Source of the DNA: DATGEP01 sp035310125
GTDB lineage: Bacteria; Chloroflexota; Ktedonobacteria; Ktedonobacterales; JADMIN01
NCBI GenBank assembly: GCA_035310125.1
Contig: DATGEP010000303.1
Coordinates: forward strand, 1-64,000
DNA length: 64,000 bases
Reading direction: 5' to 3'
The notes below the pieces were generated by a model. The model saw only the letters and a program-made list of their open reading frames with translations. It ran no database searches and was not told the DNA's origin. Shown here in pieces: positions 52,489 to 61,414 of the stretch. How positions within the stretch are numbered: position 1 is the first letter of the stretch; each line of letters begins with the position of its first letter. The translations under genes were made by a program, and so were the position numbers.

Positions 52489-53532
52489 TTGCGCCAAATC
52501 ATGCGTGGAGTAGCAGGACCTATGCAGCAGATAGATAGCGCGGCGCATCCGGGGCCAGAGGTTGCCCAGATGGCGCAAGACCCACAAACGCGCCTCGGCA
52601 TTACCATCGTCGTCCCGGTCTACAACGAGGAAGAGAGCCTCCGCCCGCTCTATGAAGCGCTCAGCCACCAGCTCTATCAGCTCGGTGTCAGCTACGAGAT
52701 CATCTTCGTAGACGACGGCAGCAGCGACGGCTCATTCACTGTTCTGCAAGCGCTGCACGATATGGACTCCCGTGTCCGCGTCGTTCGCTTCCGCCGCAAC
52801 TTCGGCAAGACGCCTGCGCTCGTCAAGGGCTTCTCCCTGGCGCGGGGCGAGATTGTCTTCACGCTCGATGCCGACCTGCAAGACGACCCGACCGAGATCC
52901 CCGCCTTCCTCAACAAGCTGGCGGAAGGCTACGACCTCGTTTCCGGCTGGAAATATCCCCGCCACGACCCTATCACCAAGACGCTGCCCTCCTTCTTCTT
53001 CAACCGCATGGTCCGCACCACCACCGGCGTGAAGCTCCACGATATGAACTGTGGCTTCAAAGCCTACCGCCGCGAGATCCTCGATGAGGTCAAGCTCTAT
53101 GGGGAGCTGCACCGCTTCATCCCGGTGCTTGCCCAGCAGCGCGGCTTCCGTGTCACCGAAGTCAAGGTCCACCACCACAAGCGCAAGTACGGCAAATCCA
53201 AGTTCGGCGCGCGCCGCTTCCTGCGCGGCTTTTTGGATTTGCTCATGGTGCTCTTCCTCATGACCTACCTGCGCACGCCCCTCCGTCTCTTCGGCACCAT
53301 CGGCTTCCTTTCAACCCTCATCGGCATCGGCATTGATCTCTACGTCGTGCTGGATCGTTTCCTGCCATTCGGCTCGCACGAGCAGATCCACAACCGCCCG
53401 ATTCTCTGGGTTGGTCTCGTGCTCATGATCTTCGGCATCAGCTTTATCCTTACCGGACTGCAAAGCGAGATGATCCGCCACTTCGCCTACCGGCCCGAAG
53501 AAGAATACAGCGTCAAACAGGTGCTGGGATGA
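52489..53532 (+). CDS. Polyprenyl-phosphate glycosyltransferase (family 2, ArnC/DPM1-like)
   Basis: A membrane-associated GT2 enzyme that transfers a sugar to a polyprenyl phosphate. It has ITIVVPVYNEEESLRPLYE, IIFVDDGSSDGSF, the metal-binding DADLQDDP and RKYGKSKFGARRF (a DPM1/ArnC-like signature). Two C-terminal helices follow (LFGTIGFLSTLIGIGIDLYV and ILWVGLVLMIFGISFILTG). The start is uncertain: the open frame begins at 52432 but overlaps a TACAAT; TTG at 52489 after GGAGGAG or ATG at 52522 are candidates. It overlaps the flippase-like gene by 4 bp. Confidence 0.88.
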   Translation: MRQIMRGVAGPMQQIDSAAHPGPEVAQMAQDPQTRLGITIVVPVYNEEESLRPLYEALSHQLYQLGVSYEIIFVDDGSSDGSFTVLQALHDMDSRVRVVRFRRNFGKTPALVKGFSLARGEIVFTLDADLQDDPTEIPAFLNKLAEGYDLVSGWKYPRHDPITKTLPSFFFNRMVRTTTGVKLHDMNCGFKAYRREILDEVKLYGELHRFIPVLAQQRGFRVTEVKVHHHKRKYGKSKFGARRFLRGFLDLLMVLFLMTYLRTPLRLFGTIGFLSTLIGIGIDLYVVLDRFLPFGSHEQIHNRPILWVGLVLMIFGISFILTGLQSEMIRHFAYRPEEEYSVKQVLG

Positions 53533-54626
53533 GCCTACCACCCGTGGAGCGCTCCGAGACACCATCCATGCTCAGCGAAACGCCCGCTGCCACCGGCCTC
53601 CTGAGTCGCGCCATGCGCCTCTTCAAGCGCTACAAGCGCTTCGTGCAGGTGGTCGTGCTCCTGGGCATCGCCATCGGTCTCGGCAGCATCGTCTGGAAAA
53701 GCTGGTCGCGGCTCTCTACGTATTCCTGGCACGTCCAGTGGGGCCTGCTGATCGCTGGTTTCGCCCTCTTCGTCGCGCAGGAGCTTTCCTTCGCCTTCAT
53801 CTGGCGCGGCATCCTTCAGCGTATGGGTAGCCGCCTGGACATCCTCTCCAGCCAGCGGATCTACCTGGGCGCCGAGTTCGTCCGCTACATCCCTGGCAAC
53901 GTCTGGCATATCATCACGCGCGTCCTCTGGGCTGAGCAGCGTGGCGTGCCCAAGGCAATCGGCTTTGCCAGCATGGTTGTCGAGCTCGCGACCAAGCTCG
54001 CTTCCGCCGCGCTCGTCTTCGCGCTCAGCCTCTTCTTCTGGTCCGATATCTCAGCTATCGGCGCCGGTTTCCCGGCGTCATCTGGCGCGCATAGCCTCAT
54101 CGGCGCCATCTCCGCCCAGGACTTCATCGTCGCGGGCGCCGTCTTCACCATCCTCGTGCTCGTTGGTCTCCAGCCGCGCCTGCTGCGTGGCGCCCTGAAT
54201 TTTGCCATGCGTAAGACCGGGCGCGATCCAGTTCGTTTCACCCTTACCTACCGCGACATCCTGGTCATCGCGCTCTATTGGGCGCTCAGTTGGCTCGTCG
54301 TCGGCGCTGGATTCTACCTGCTCATCCAATCGCTGGTGTCCACACCGGTTCCGCTGGTGGCACTGCCCATCGCCATCGGCATCTATGCGCTCGGTTGGGA
54401 TGTCGGCTTCGTGTCGTTCATCACGCCGAGCGGCCTGGGGTTCCGCGAGCTGGCGATTGCCATTCTGCTCGCGGCTTCCCTGCCCGGCTTCGTTTCCGCC
54501 GACATCGGGGTTGTCATCGCCCTGTTGGCCCGGCTCCTCTCGACTGGCGCCGAGCTTCTCTGTATCGCGGGCGCACACGCCATTCGCGGCGCTCCCCTCC
54601 CGACGACTCCGGCTGGGCAAAACTAG
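53529..54626 (+). CDS. LPG synthase-type transmembrane protein (flippase-like, UPF0104)
   Basis: A 365-residue integral membrane protein of the lysylphosphatidylglycerol synthetase TM/AglD2 family. Segments include QVVVLLGIAIGLGSIVWKSW, LYLGAEFVRYIPGNVWHI-like (RIYLGAEFVRYIPGNVWHI) and SFITPSGLGFRELAIAILL, the family hallmark. There is no LPG synthase soluble domain. Such proteins often sit next to polyprenyl-phosphate glycosyltransferases, as here with a 4-bp overlap, and are thought to help translocate lipid-linked sugars. Confidence 0.85.
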   Translation: MSLPPVERSETPSMLSETPAATGLLSRAMRLFKRYKRFVQVVVLLGIAIGLGSIVWKSWSRLSTYSWHVQWGLLIAGFALFVAQELSFAFIWRGILQRMGSRLDILSSQRIYLGAEFVRYIPGNVWHIITRVLWAEQRGVPKAIGFASMVVELATKLASAALVFALSLFFWSDISAIGAGFPASSGAHSLIGAISAQDFIVAGAVFTILVLVGLQPRLLRGALNFAMRKTGRDPVRFTLTYRDILVIALYWALSWLVVGAGFYLLIQSLVSTPVPLVALPIAIGIYALGWDVGFVSFITPSGLGFRELAIAILLAASLPGFVSADIGVVIALLARLLSTGAELLCIAGAHAIRGAPLPTTPAGQN

Positions 54627-54662
54627 CGCCAACCATACAATATATCGTTCTGCCTACAGTCA

Positions 54663-54698
54663 CCCTCTCCGCACACGGAGAGAGGGCCGGGGGTGAGG
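54663..54698 (+). repeat. GGCCGGGGGTGAGG element, copy C (before DUF2079 gene)
   Basis: CTCTCC-GCACAC-GGAGAG hairpin followed by AGGGCCGGGGGTGAGG. The last bases (GAGGTG, 54695-54700) act as the ribosome binding site for the TTG start at 54703. Confidence 0.7.
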
Positions 54699-54702
54699 TG
54701 CT

Positions 54703-57087
54703 TTGGCTTCGACAGACGTGGAACAAGGAACGCCGGATAGCGGTGGCACATTCGGTGCGCCATTCGGTACGGCACGCCCTGGACGCTGGCGCGCGCTGCG
54801 CGCCTCACCTCGCCTGCGCCGCCTGTACGCCTGGATCGCCAAACCCTACGACGATCTACCCCCCGCGCCAGAAGGCCGCGCCGGTCGTGTCGCGATGGTG
54901 CTAGTCGCCGCGTTAGCCGTCGCCTTCGTCGTCTTCTTCACGGCCTACCTCTGGTCGCTGCAGGACGCCTATCTCACCCACGCCGAAGACCTCGGCATCA
55001 TGGATCAGGCCCTCTGGAATACTGTCCACGGCGCACCTTTGCACCAGACCATCTGCAATATCGTCAACGATTCCAACTGCCTTGGTGATATCTCCCGGCT
55101 CGCCATCCATTTCGAGCCGATCATGTTCCCCATCAGTCTGCTCTACCTTTTCGCCCCTTCACCGAAGACCATCCAGTTTGTGCAGGCCCTCATTGTCGCC
55201 ACAGGCGCCTTTCCCGCGTATTGGCTCGCCAGCCGCAAGCTCCGCAGCGCCTACGCCGGAGTCGTCTTTGCCGCTATCTATCTCCTCTACCCCTCGCTCG
55301 AAGCCGCCGTCACCTACGACTTCCACGCCGTCACGCTCGCCGCCGCCTTCCTCATGTTCGCGCTCTACTTCATGCTCTCGCGCAACAATATCGGCCTCAT
55401 CATCGCATGTCTGCTCGCGCTTTCCACCAAAGAGGAGATTGTCGTAGACATCGCGATGATCGCGCTGTGTATCCTGCTGTTTCAGCGCCGCTGGCGCCTC
55501 AGCGCGGGACTTTTCGCGCTCTCCCTGGTGTGGCTCATCGTGGAGCTGGCGATCATGCACGCCGCCAGTCCGCTTGGCCACTCTCCCACCGCTGGCCGCT
55601 ACACGTACCTTGGCCACGGACCTGCCCAGGCCGCCCTCTACATCCTCACTCACCCAATCCAGATACTGCGCCAGCATGTGCTTGACGCCAGCCACATCCT
55701 CTACCTGCGCATTCTCTTCGCGCCGCTCGCCTATCTGGCGTTGCTCAGCCCGCTCACACTCGCCATCGCCATTCCCGCCCTTGGCATCAACCTGCTCAGC
55801 ACAGACCCATCCATGTACTCCGGCTCATATCAGTACAATGCCGAGATCGTTCCCGTACTCATCCTCTCCACCATCCAGGCCGTCGCCTACCTCAGCGAAG
55901 CGGTAGCCTGGCTTGCCGCGCGACTCCAACCCGCCCTCGCTCGCACCACGTCCGTCACCGCTGCCCCCGTAGATGCCGCAGCCGCGAGCCGCGAGACAGA
56001 CGTGCGCGACAGTCCACTCTCGGCGCTCGTTGCGCGCCTGTCGCGGCCCGGCGCCACACATAACGTCCCCTCCGTGATCTTGCGGGCCCTTCGTATCCGC
56101 CGCGTTGAGCCTCACCGCTCGTCGCACGCCTCGACCATGGCGGTGACGCTCCCCGCTCGCCTTGCAATGCTTACCCTCACACTGCTCGTCCTCTTCTTCG
56201 GTATCTACGAGCAGCGCGACCGTGGCTACCTGCCCATCGCCCACGGATTCACCTGGCCGCAAGCCACCGCTCACAGCCAGCTCGCCGATAGCCTGCTTGG
56301 CCTGATCCCACCGGACGCCAGTGTCTCCGCCCAGTCCGATCTCGTGCCGCATATCAGCCATCGCCGCTACGTCTATATGTATCCATACCACTGGTCGGAT
56401 GCCGACTACATCTTTCTAGATGTCACCGGCAACCTGTACCCCTACCCATTTCTTTCCGGAGCCTACTTTCGCGATGTCGCACAGCTTCTCGATCGTGGCT
56501 CATACCATGTCGTGGCCGCCACTGACGGCTACATCTTGCTCGCCAAAGGCCGCGGCGTCGCTCTCGATCCCGCCAACCCCTTTGGCTTACCAGACTCCTT
56601 CTTTACCTTCATGCGCCTGGGCGCTTCCCCAGCCGTTCCCAATCCGGTAGATATTACGTACGGATCGTCGCTGCACCTCGTCGGTTACCAGGTCATCCCC
56701 GCCGGGCGCATTCCCGTCAATACCGCCGTTTCCATCACCACCTACTGGCGTGTCACGGCGCCGCTGCCGGGCATCTACTATCCCCAGCTCGTCTTCACGC
56801 GGCAAAACGGCGCGCAAGATATCATCGCCGACTTCGCGGCCACCTCCTGGCTGCCGATGAATCGCTGGCAACCCGGCCAGACGTTCGCCGTCACTAGCTG
56901 GCCGCTCTTCATCGGCGGGGCCGATTTCGGCCGGTTACGAATCGGCGTGCGCGTCATGGATGCATCCATGTCCAACGTGCCGCCTGCCGCTATCCCGCCC
57001 GCGTTCGGCGCTGGCGGCTCGAACGCCTCCATTGCGCTCTTCCAGGCAGCGCAAGCCGTCTTCTTCGACCAAAAGATTACCAGGTAA
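54703..57087 (+). CDS. DUF2079 membrane protein
   Basis: A 794-residue polytopic protein with about nine helices in its first 500 residues. It has the family's YLTHAEDLGIMDQALWNTVH early motif, then HFEPIMFPISLLYLF, YDFHAVTLAAAFLMFALYF and LSTKEEIVVDIAMIAL. The last 250 residues are an exported beta-rich domain. DUF2079 proteins resemble GT-C glycosyltransferases or arabinofuranosyltransferase-type enzymes, which fits the preceding polyprenyl-phosphate glycosyltransferase and flippase-like genes. The TTG start gets its ribosome binding site from the repeat element. A long Ala/Arg-rich loop separates the two halves. Confidence 0.85.
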   Translation: MASTDVEQGTPDSGGTFGAPFGTARPGRWRALRASPRLRRLYAWIAKPYDDLPPAPEGRAGRVAMVLVAALAVAFVVFFTAYLWSLQDAYLTHAEDLGIMDQALWNTVHGAPLHQTICNIVNDSNCLGDISRLAIHFEPIMFPISLLYLFAPSPKTIQFVQALIVATGAFPAYWLASRKLRSAYAGVVFAAIYLLYPSLEAAVTYDFHAVTLAAAFLMFALYFMLSRNNIGLIIACLLALSTKEEIVVDIAMIALCILLFQRRWRLSAGLFALSLVWLIVELAIMHAASPLGHSPTAGRYTYLGHGPAQAALYILTHPIQILRQHVLDASHILYLRILFAPLAYLALLSPLTLAIAIPALGINLLSTDPSMYSGSYQYNAEIVPVLILSTIQAVAYLSEAVAWLAARLQPALARTTSVTAAPVDAAAASRETDVRDSPLSALVARLSRPGATHNVPSVILRALRIRRVEPHRSSHASTMAVTLPARLAMLTLTLLVLFFGIYEQRDRGYLPIAHGFTWPQATAHSQLADSLLGLIPPDASVSAQSDLVPHISHRRYVYMYPYHWSDADYIFLDVTGNLYPYPFLSGAYFRDVAQLLDRGSYHVVAATDGYILLAKGRGVALDPANPFGLPDSFFTFMRLGASPAVPNPVDITYGSSLHLVGYQVIPAGRIPVNTAVSITTYWRVTAPLPGIYYPQLVFTRQNGAQDIIADFAATSWLPMNRWQPGQTFAVTSWPLFIGGADFGRLRIGVRVMDASMSNVPPAAIPPAFGAGGSNASIALFQAAQAVFFDQKITR

Positions 57088-57322
57088 TCTCACGGCTCAT
57101 CCGTCTGAGCCGCGATCTGGGCGTGCCAGTCTCGCCCTCCATCGGCGCGCCTGGCGTGGTCCCGGCGCGCCTGCCCGTACGCGCTTGATCCCCAGACTCC
57201 ACGTGCGCGTGACGGCGCAGTCCTCCGGGATGGAGAGATACCACAGCCTCGCTGCTGTACCTTAGTGCACACGGCTCGGCATCCGCCGGTCCGGCCTGCG
57301 TCTGTGCGCCGCCAGGTTTCCG

Positions 57323-58174
57323 CTAGCTGCGTTGCCCAATGAGCTGCAGCCAGATTCGTGGCACATCATCGAGCTGTAGCTCCGCGAACGCCTCTGCCGC
57401 CGCGTATTCCAATGCATCCGCGCCGATCGGAATGGGCACGCCGGGGAGCGCGCCCTCGATGAAGAGCCAGTAGCGCCCAATATCCTGCCAGGAGCGCAAC
57501 GGCATCAGCGCTACTTCCAGCTCGCTGCTCACCACATGCAGGCCGCTTTGCTCGATCAGCACGGCGTAATCATCCGCCGTGAGCCACTGCATCGCCGTGA
57601 CCTTGCCGTTGCGCGAGAGGCGCGCTTCAGGATGATTCTTGCGCAGCCAGCCCAGAGCGCGCCGTGTCCAGAGATGGTAGAATCGCTCGCTGCCCGGCGC
57701 GTAAGCACCGTCAAAGAAGGAGCTATTACACGCGAAGAAGCCGCGCGGCCCCAGCACGCGCGCGATCTTGCCGATCACCTCGCGCTTGTCCGGGATGAGA
57801 TGAATCGCGTTGCAGAAAAAGACCGCATCCGCCTGGGGCACGATCTCCGCCAGCCGGTCCACATCTCCCTGCTGGAATGCTACCTCGCGTCCCATAAGCC
57901 GGTCGCGAGCGACGGCAATGGCCTCGAATGATGGTTCCACGCCGGTGACATCGGCAGGTCGTCCGCGTCGCTCCAGCTCATCCAGAATCAACTCCGTCAC
58001 AGCGCCCGTTCCCGACGCCAGCTCCACGATGCGCACGCGCTGGCCCTCGGGCCGGTCCGCGTCTAACCGGCCAATGGCGGTGCGTACCAGCGACTCGTTG
58101 ACATCATGATAAAACTGATGCTGCGCGAACGGATCGAACGTGTAGCTGCTCGCGATCAGTGGTGTTTCGGCCAT
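57323..58174 (-). CDS. Class I SAM-dependent methyltransferase
   Basis: A 283-residue Rossmann methyltransferase. Motif I is RIVELASGTGAVTELI, the acidic residue of the second strand is in VTGVEPSFEAI, motif II/III DAVFFCNAIHLIPDK and motif IV-like LGPRGFFACNSSFF. The Met at 58174 follows AAGGGT and begins just before the domain; the frame is open to 58390. The substrate is unknown. It is divergent from the UbiA gene; a quinone role is possible but unsupported. Confidence 0.85.
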   Translation of the reverse strand: MAETPLIASSYTFDPFAQHQFYHDVNESLVRTAIGRLDADRPEGQRVRIVELASGTGAVTELILDELERRGRPADVTGVEPSFEAIAVARDRLMGREVAFQQGDVDRLAEIVPQADAVFFCNAIHLIPDKREVIGKIARVLGPRGFFACNSSFFDGAYAPGSERFYHLWTRRALGWLRKNHPEARLSRNGKVTAMQWLTADDYAVLIEQSGLHVVSSELEVALMPLRSWQDIGRYWLFIEGALPGVPIPIGADALEYAAAEAFAELQLDDVPRIWLQLIGQRS

Positions 58175-58573
58175 GCGCTTACCCTTGAAGTCGAATTGCC
58201 CGGGTGGGCGGAGCGTCTCTCGTACCGACAAAGCCCGGATCGGTATTGCGCTAGCGAGCGGTGCTCGCCGGACGCGCCTATCCAGGGTTCCCGCCGAAAC
58301 GTAGCGTGCTCTTGAGAGAAGGCGGGACAAGAGCATCAATAGCGTTGGAGCATGCGCCGCGACAAAATGTTTCAGGAGTCTCACACGCATTTGCTGGCCG
58401 CAATCACGCCCCCCAAAACGGCAGACGGCGCGACCTCCCGTTGCTGATGAACCCTTGTTGGGTGCATGCTGGCCGGCAAACCGGAGTCAGGGGTATACTC
58501 AGTTGGAGTGGCATGCGCCAGATGCCAACACGAGATGAGACAGATGAGACATCAATAGGAGCGGAATCAACGA
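58175..58573. other. Divergent intergenic region methyltransferase / UbiA
   Basis: About 400 bp without a supported gene. A TATACT at 58494-58499, about 75 bases before the UbiA gene, is a possible -10 but lacks a convincing -35. Confidence 0.45.
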
Positions 58574-59503
58574 ATGCGCATTGAGGCAGGCGAAAAGGCG
58601 CCAGCGACCGCTCGCGTGGCCGGCAAGACGCGCGTCTTCCTCGAAGCCATTAAATTCGAGCATACCATCTTCGCGCTGCCATTCGCCTATTTGGGTATGG
58701 TGCTCGCCGCCCGCGAACACTACGGCTGGCCCGGCCTCGACAAGATCATCTGGATTACCCTGGCAATGGCCGGCGCTCGCACCGTCGCGATGGCGCTGAA
58801 CCGCCTCGTGGATGCCGGCTACGATGCGGTAAACCCGCGCACCGCTGGCCGCGCGCTGCCGAAGCGCCTGCTCAAGCCGGGCGAGATGCTCCTCTACACC
58901 ATCGCCGCCGGCGCGCTGCTCGTCTTCTCAGCGGCGCAGCTCAACCCGCTCTGCCTGAAGCTGGTGCCACTCGCCGTCATCTTCCTTGCCGGCTACTCGT
59001 ACACCAAACGCTTCACCTGGCTCTGCCATCTCGCCCTCGGCCTGACGGATGGCATCGCTCCGATTGGCGGCTGGCTCGCGGTCAATCCCACCATCAGTGT
59101 GTCGAACCTGGTGCCGCCGCTGCTCCTGGGCCTGGCGGTGGCGGCATGGGTTGGTGGCTTCGATCTCATCTATGCCTGCCAGGATATCGAATTCGACCGC
59201 GCCCACGGACTGCGCTCCATTCCCGCGCAATTCGGCCCGGCACGTGCGTTACAGGTATCGGAGATGATGCACGGCGCCTCGATTGGCCTGCTGGCTGCCG
59301 CCGGCGGCATCCTGGGGCTGGCGTGGCCGTTCTGGATCGGCGTTGCCGCCGCCGCGTGGCTGCTCATGTGGGAGCATCGCCTCGTTCACCCAGACGATTT
59401 CTCCAGACTCGACCTGGCGTTCTTTAATATCAACGGCTACATCGCCGTCTCGGTGTTCGTCTGTTCGCTGGCTGCCGTCGTGCTGCCGGCGCTGGTGCGC
59501 TAA
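58574..59503 (+). CDS. UbiA family prenyltransferase (4-hydroxybenzoate polyprenyltransferase-like)
   Basis: An integral membrane prenyltransferase, 309 residues, about nine helices. The two Asp-rich motifs are NRLVDAGYDAVNPRTAGR and YACQDIEFDRAHGLRSIP, the UbiA/MqnP type. It attaches a polyprenyl chain to an aromatic or naphthoate ring; in Chloroflexota a menaquinone role (MqnP-like) fits better than ubiquinone. No quinone synthesis genes are adjacent. AGGAGCGG lies upstream with long spacing. Confidence 0.88.
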   Translation: MRIEAGEKAPATARVAGKTRVFLEAIKFEHTIFALPFAYLGMVLAAREHYGWPGLDKIIWITLAMAGARTVAMALNRLVDAGYDAVNPRTAGRALPKRLLKPGEMLLYTIAAGALLVFSAAQLNPLCLKLVPLAVIFLAGYSYTKRFTWLCHLALGLTDGIAPIGGWLAVNPTISVSNLVPPLLLGLAVAAWVGGFDLIYACQDIEFDRAHGLRSIPAQFGPARALQVSEMMHGASIGLLAAAGGILGLAWPFWIGVAAAAWLLMWEHRLVHPDDFSRLDLAFFNINGYIAVSVFVCSLAAVVLPALVR

Positions 59504-59652
59504 AACGGAGCGATGCCTTCGTTCGTACACCAGATAAACGCGACCATTCATGAGGTCCGTCATGTGGCCTGTCATGAGGCTTGCGCCCATCTTTTCCGTG
59601 CGCTGGCATTTCTGGCCGCGATATTCATAATCTTCCTTTGTACCCATAAGAA

Positions 59653-60861
59653 ATGGAATCATGCATGGAACAACCTACGGACGTCCAATCGCTGGTGGAG
59701 CAGGGTGACGCGCTCCTGATGCGTGGTAACGCCGCCGAAGCTGCCTCCGAGTACACCCGCGCCGTCCAGGCTGACCCCAGCGCTGTCGCGGCGCACCTCG
59801 GTCTCGCCAAGGCATACTTCGCGCTCGGTTCCTTCGGCTACGTGTACCCGGCATGTCAGCAAGTGCAGCGCCTCGCTCCCGCTAGCGCGGATGCCGCTAT
59901 CGCGCAAGCCATTCTCCTTACTCTGGATCATCGCTACGACGCCGCCATCAGCGAACTGGATCGCGCCGAAAAACTCAGCCCCGGCCGGGCGTACGTGCAT
60001 GCCTTGCGGGGCTACTGCTACCGCCGGCTGGGAAACAGCTTCGATGCCATGAGCGCCGAATCGAAGGCGGCGCGACTCTCAGGCGTGCGTGACTGGAAGC
60101 CCCTTTTCCCGCAGGAGCCAGTGCTGAAGCCGGTGCCCGAACCCGCCGAGGGGGTCGTCGCGTTCCCTTCCCAGGACCAAACCGCCGCGCAGACTGCGCC
60201 GCGCGGCTGGGATCAACGCTCGCCCGCGCAGCGGCGCATGGTGCAAGCGCGCTTCGCCACGCGCGGCGTCCCTGTCGTCACCTACTCGCTCATCGCCATC
60301 AACATAGCCATCTTCGTGCTGGAGCTGGCGACCGGCGGCTCTTTCCTCGACACAACCGGAAGCTCGCTGGTCCAAATTGGCGCGCAGAAAGGCGCACTCG
60401 TCCTGAGCGATCCCATCCAGGCATATCGCATTTTCACGGCGATGTTTTTGCATGAAAGCATCGAGCATATCCTGTTCAATATGCTGTCCCTATACTTCAT
60501 CGGCATCTGGGTGGAGCAGATCTTCGGCAAATGGCGCTACCTGCTGATCTACTTTCTGGGTGGTATCCTCGCCGGAATCACGCAGGCGCTCGTCACGCCC
60601 GATGTTGCGTCGCTTGGCGCATCAGGCGCCATCTTCGCCATCTTTGGCGCCTTCGGCGCATTCTTCCTGATTCGCCGCCGCGCGCTTGGGTCAGCCGGTA
60701 ACGCCATCATCGGCCAGTGGATCTTCTGGCTGGCGTTCAACCTGTGGTTCTCGTTCAGCCAGCCCGGCATCGGCGTCTGGGATCACATCGGCGGTCTGCT
60801 CGCCGGCTTCGTGCTCGGTGTCATCTTCACTAACATGGCTGCTACCCAGCGCCGAAGCTGA
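59653..60861 (+). CDS. TPR-rhomboid intramembrane serine protease
   Basis: A 402-residue protein joining an N-terminal TPR region (about 10-140: VQSLVEQGDALLMRGNAAEA, LGLAKAYFALGSFGYVYPA) to a rhomboid protease (about 210-395). The rhomboid part has HESIEHILFNMLSLY, the catalytic Ser in SLGASGAIFAIFGAF and His in VWDHIGGLLAGF, so the dyad is intact. The TPR domain probably selects substrates or partners on the cytoplasmic side. The start may be Met1 or Met5; neither has a strong ribosome binding site. A terminator follows. Confidence 0.88.
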   Translation: MESCMEQPTDVQSLVEQGDALLMRGNAAEAASEYTRAVQADPSAVAAHLGLAKAYFALGSFGYVYPACQQVQRLAPASADAAIAQAILLTLDHRYDAAISELDRAEKLSPGRAYVHALRGYCYRRLGNSFDAMSAESKAARLSGVRDWKPLFPQEPVLKPVPEPAEGVVAFPSQDQTAAQTAPRGWDQRSPAQRRMVQARFATRGVPVVTYSLIAINIAIFVLELATGGSFLDTTGSSLVQIGAQKGALVLSDPIQAYRIFTAMFLHESIEHILFNMLSLYFIGIWVEQIFGKWRYLLIYFLGGILAGITQALVTPDVASLGASGAIFAIFGAFGAFFLIRRRALGSAGNAIIGQWIFWLAFNLWFSFSQPGIGVWDHIGGLLAGFVLGVIFTNMAATQRRS

Positions 60862-60907
60862 CGAAATGAGCTGGCGCCACGCCGGAGATAACTCGATGCG
60901 GCAATTT

Positions 60908-60944
60908 CTGCCCACTCATCGTTGATGAGTGGGCAGGTCATTTT
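60908..60944 (+). terminator. Intrinsic terminator after rhomboid gene
   Basis: A perfect 13-bp stem CTGCCCACTCATC with GATGAGTGGGCAG, a 3-base loop and GTCATTTT. Two ATTTTGGCAC tandem copies follow directly (60940-60959). Confidence 0.85.
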
Positions 60945-60996
60945 GGCACATTTTGGCACGTTTCTTGAGGCGACGGACACTCCCAGGAGGTGTGCA

Positions 60997-61395
60997 ATGA
61001 CTCTCGAACAAACAGCACACGAATTGGTGCGTCTCTCGCACGACTGGGCCACCGCCGAGCAGCACGGCGATATCACCTTCCTGAGCGGCGTATTGGCAGA
61101 CGACTTTGTCGGCGTAGGACCGCGTGGATTCACACTCACCAAGCCAGAGTGGCTGGCCCGGCTTCAGTCCGGCGATTTGCGGTACACGTCTATTGAGTGG
61201 GACGACGTGCAGGCGCGTGTCTACGGCGATTCCGCGGTTCTGGTTGGCCGCCAAACGCAAAGTGGTGCGTACCAGCAACACGATATTCAGGGACAATTTC
61301 GCACGACGTTGGTCTTTGTCGAGCAACAGGGGAAATGGCGCCTGGCGAGTCTCCACCTGAGTCCCATCGCTGGTCCTCCCCCCGCAAGCACCTGA
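60997..61395 (+). CDS. SnoaL-like/DUF4440 family protein
   Basis: A 132-residue alpha+beta barrel protein of the NTF2-like superfamily: LVRLSHDWATAEQHGDITFL, LADDFVGVGPRGFTLTKPEW, ARVYGDSAVLVGRQTQSG and FRTTLVFVEQQGKWRLASLH. This matches DUF4440/SnoaL-like proteins, many of uncertain function. The ATG at 60997 follows AGGAGGT with 6-base spacing; the frame opens at 60922. It converges on the pyrimidine phosphorylase gene with a 19-bp gap. Confidence 0.85.
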   Translation: MTLEQTAHELVRLSHDWATAEQHGDITFLSGVLADDFVGVGPRGFTLTKPEWLARLQSGDLRYTSIEWDDVQARVYGDSAVLVGRQTQSGAYQQHDIQGQFRTTLVFVEQQGKWRLASLHLSPIAGPPPAST

Positions 61396-61414
61396 TGCCC
61401 TTCCGTAATTCTCG

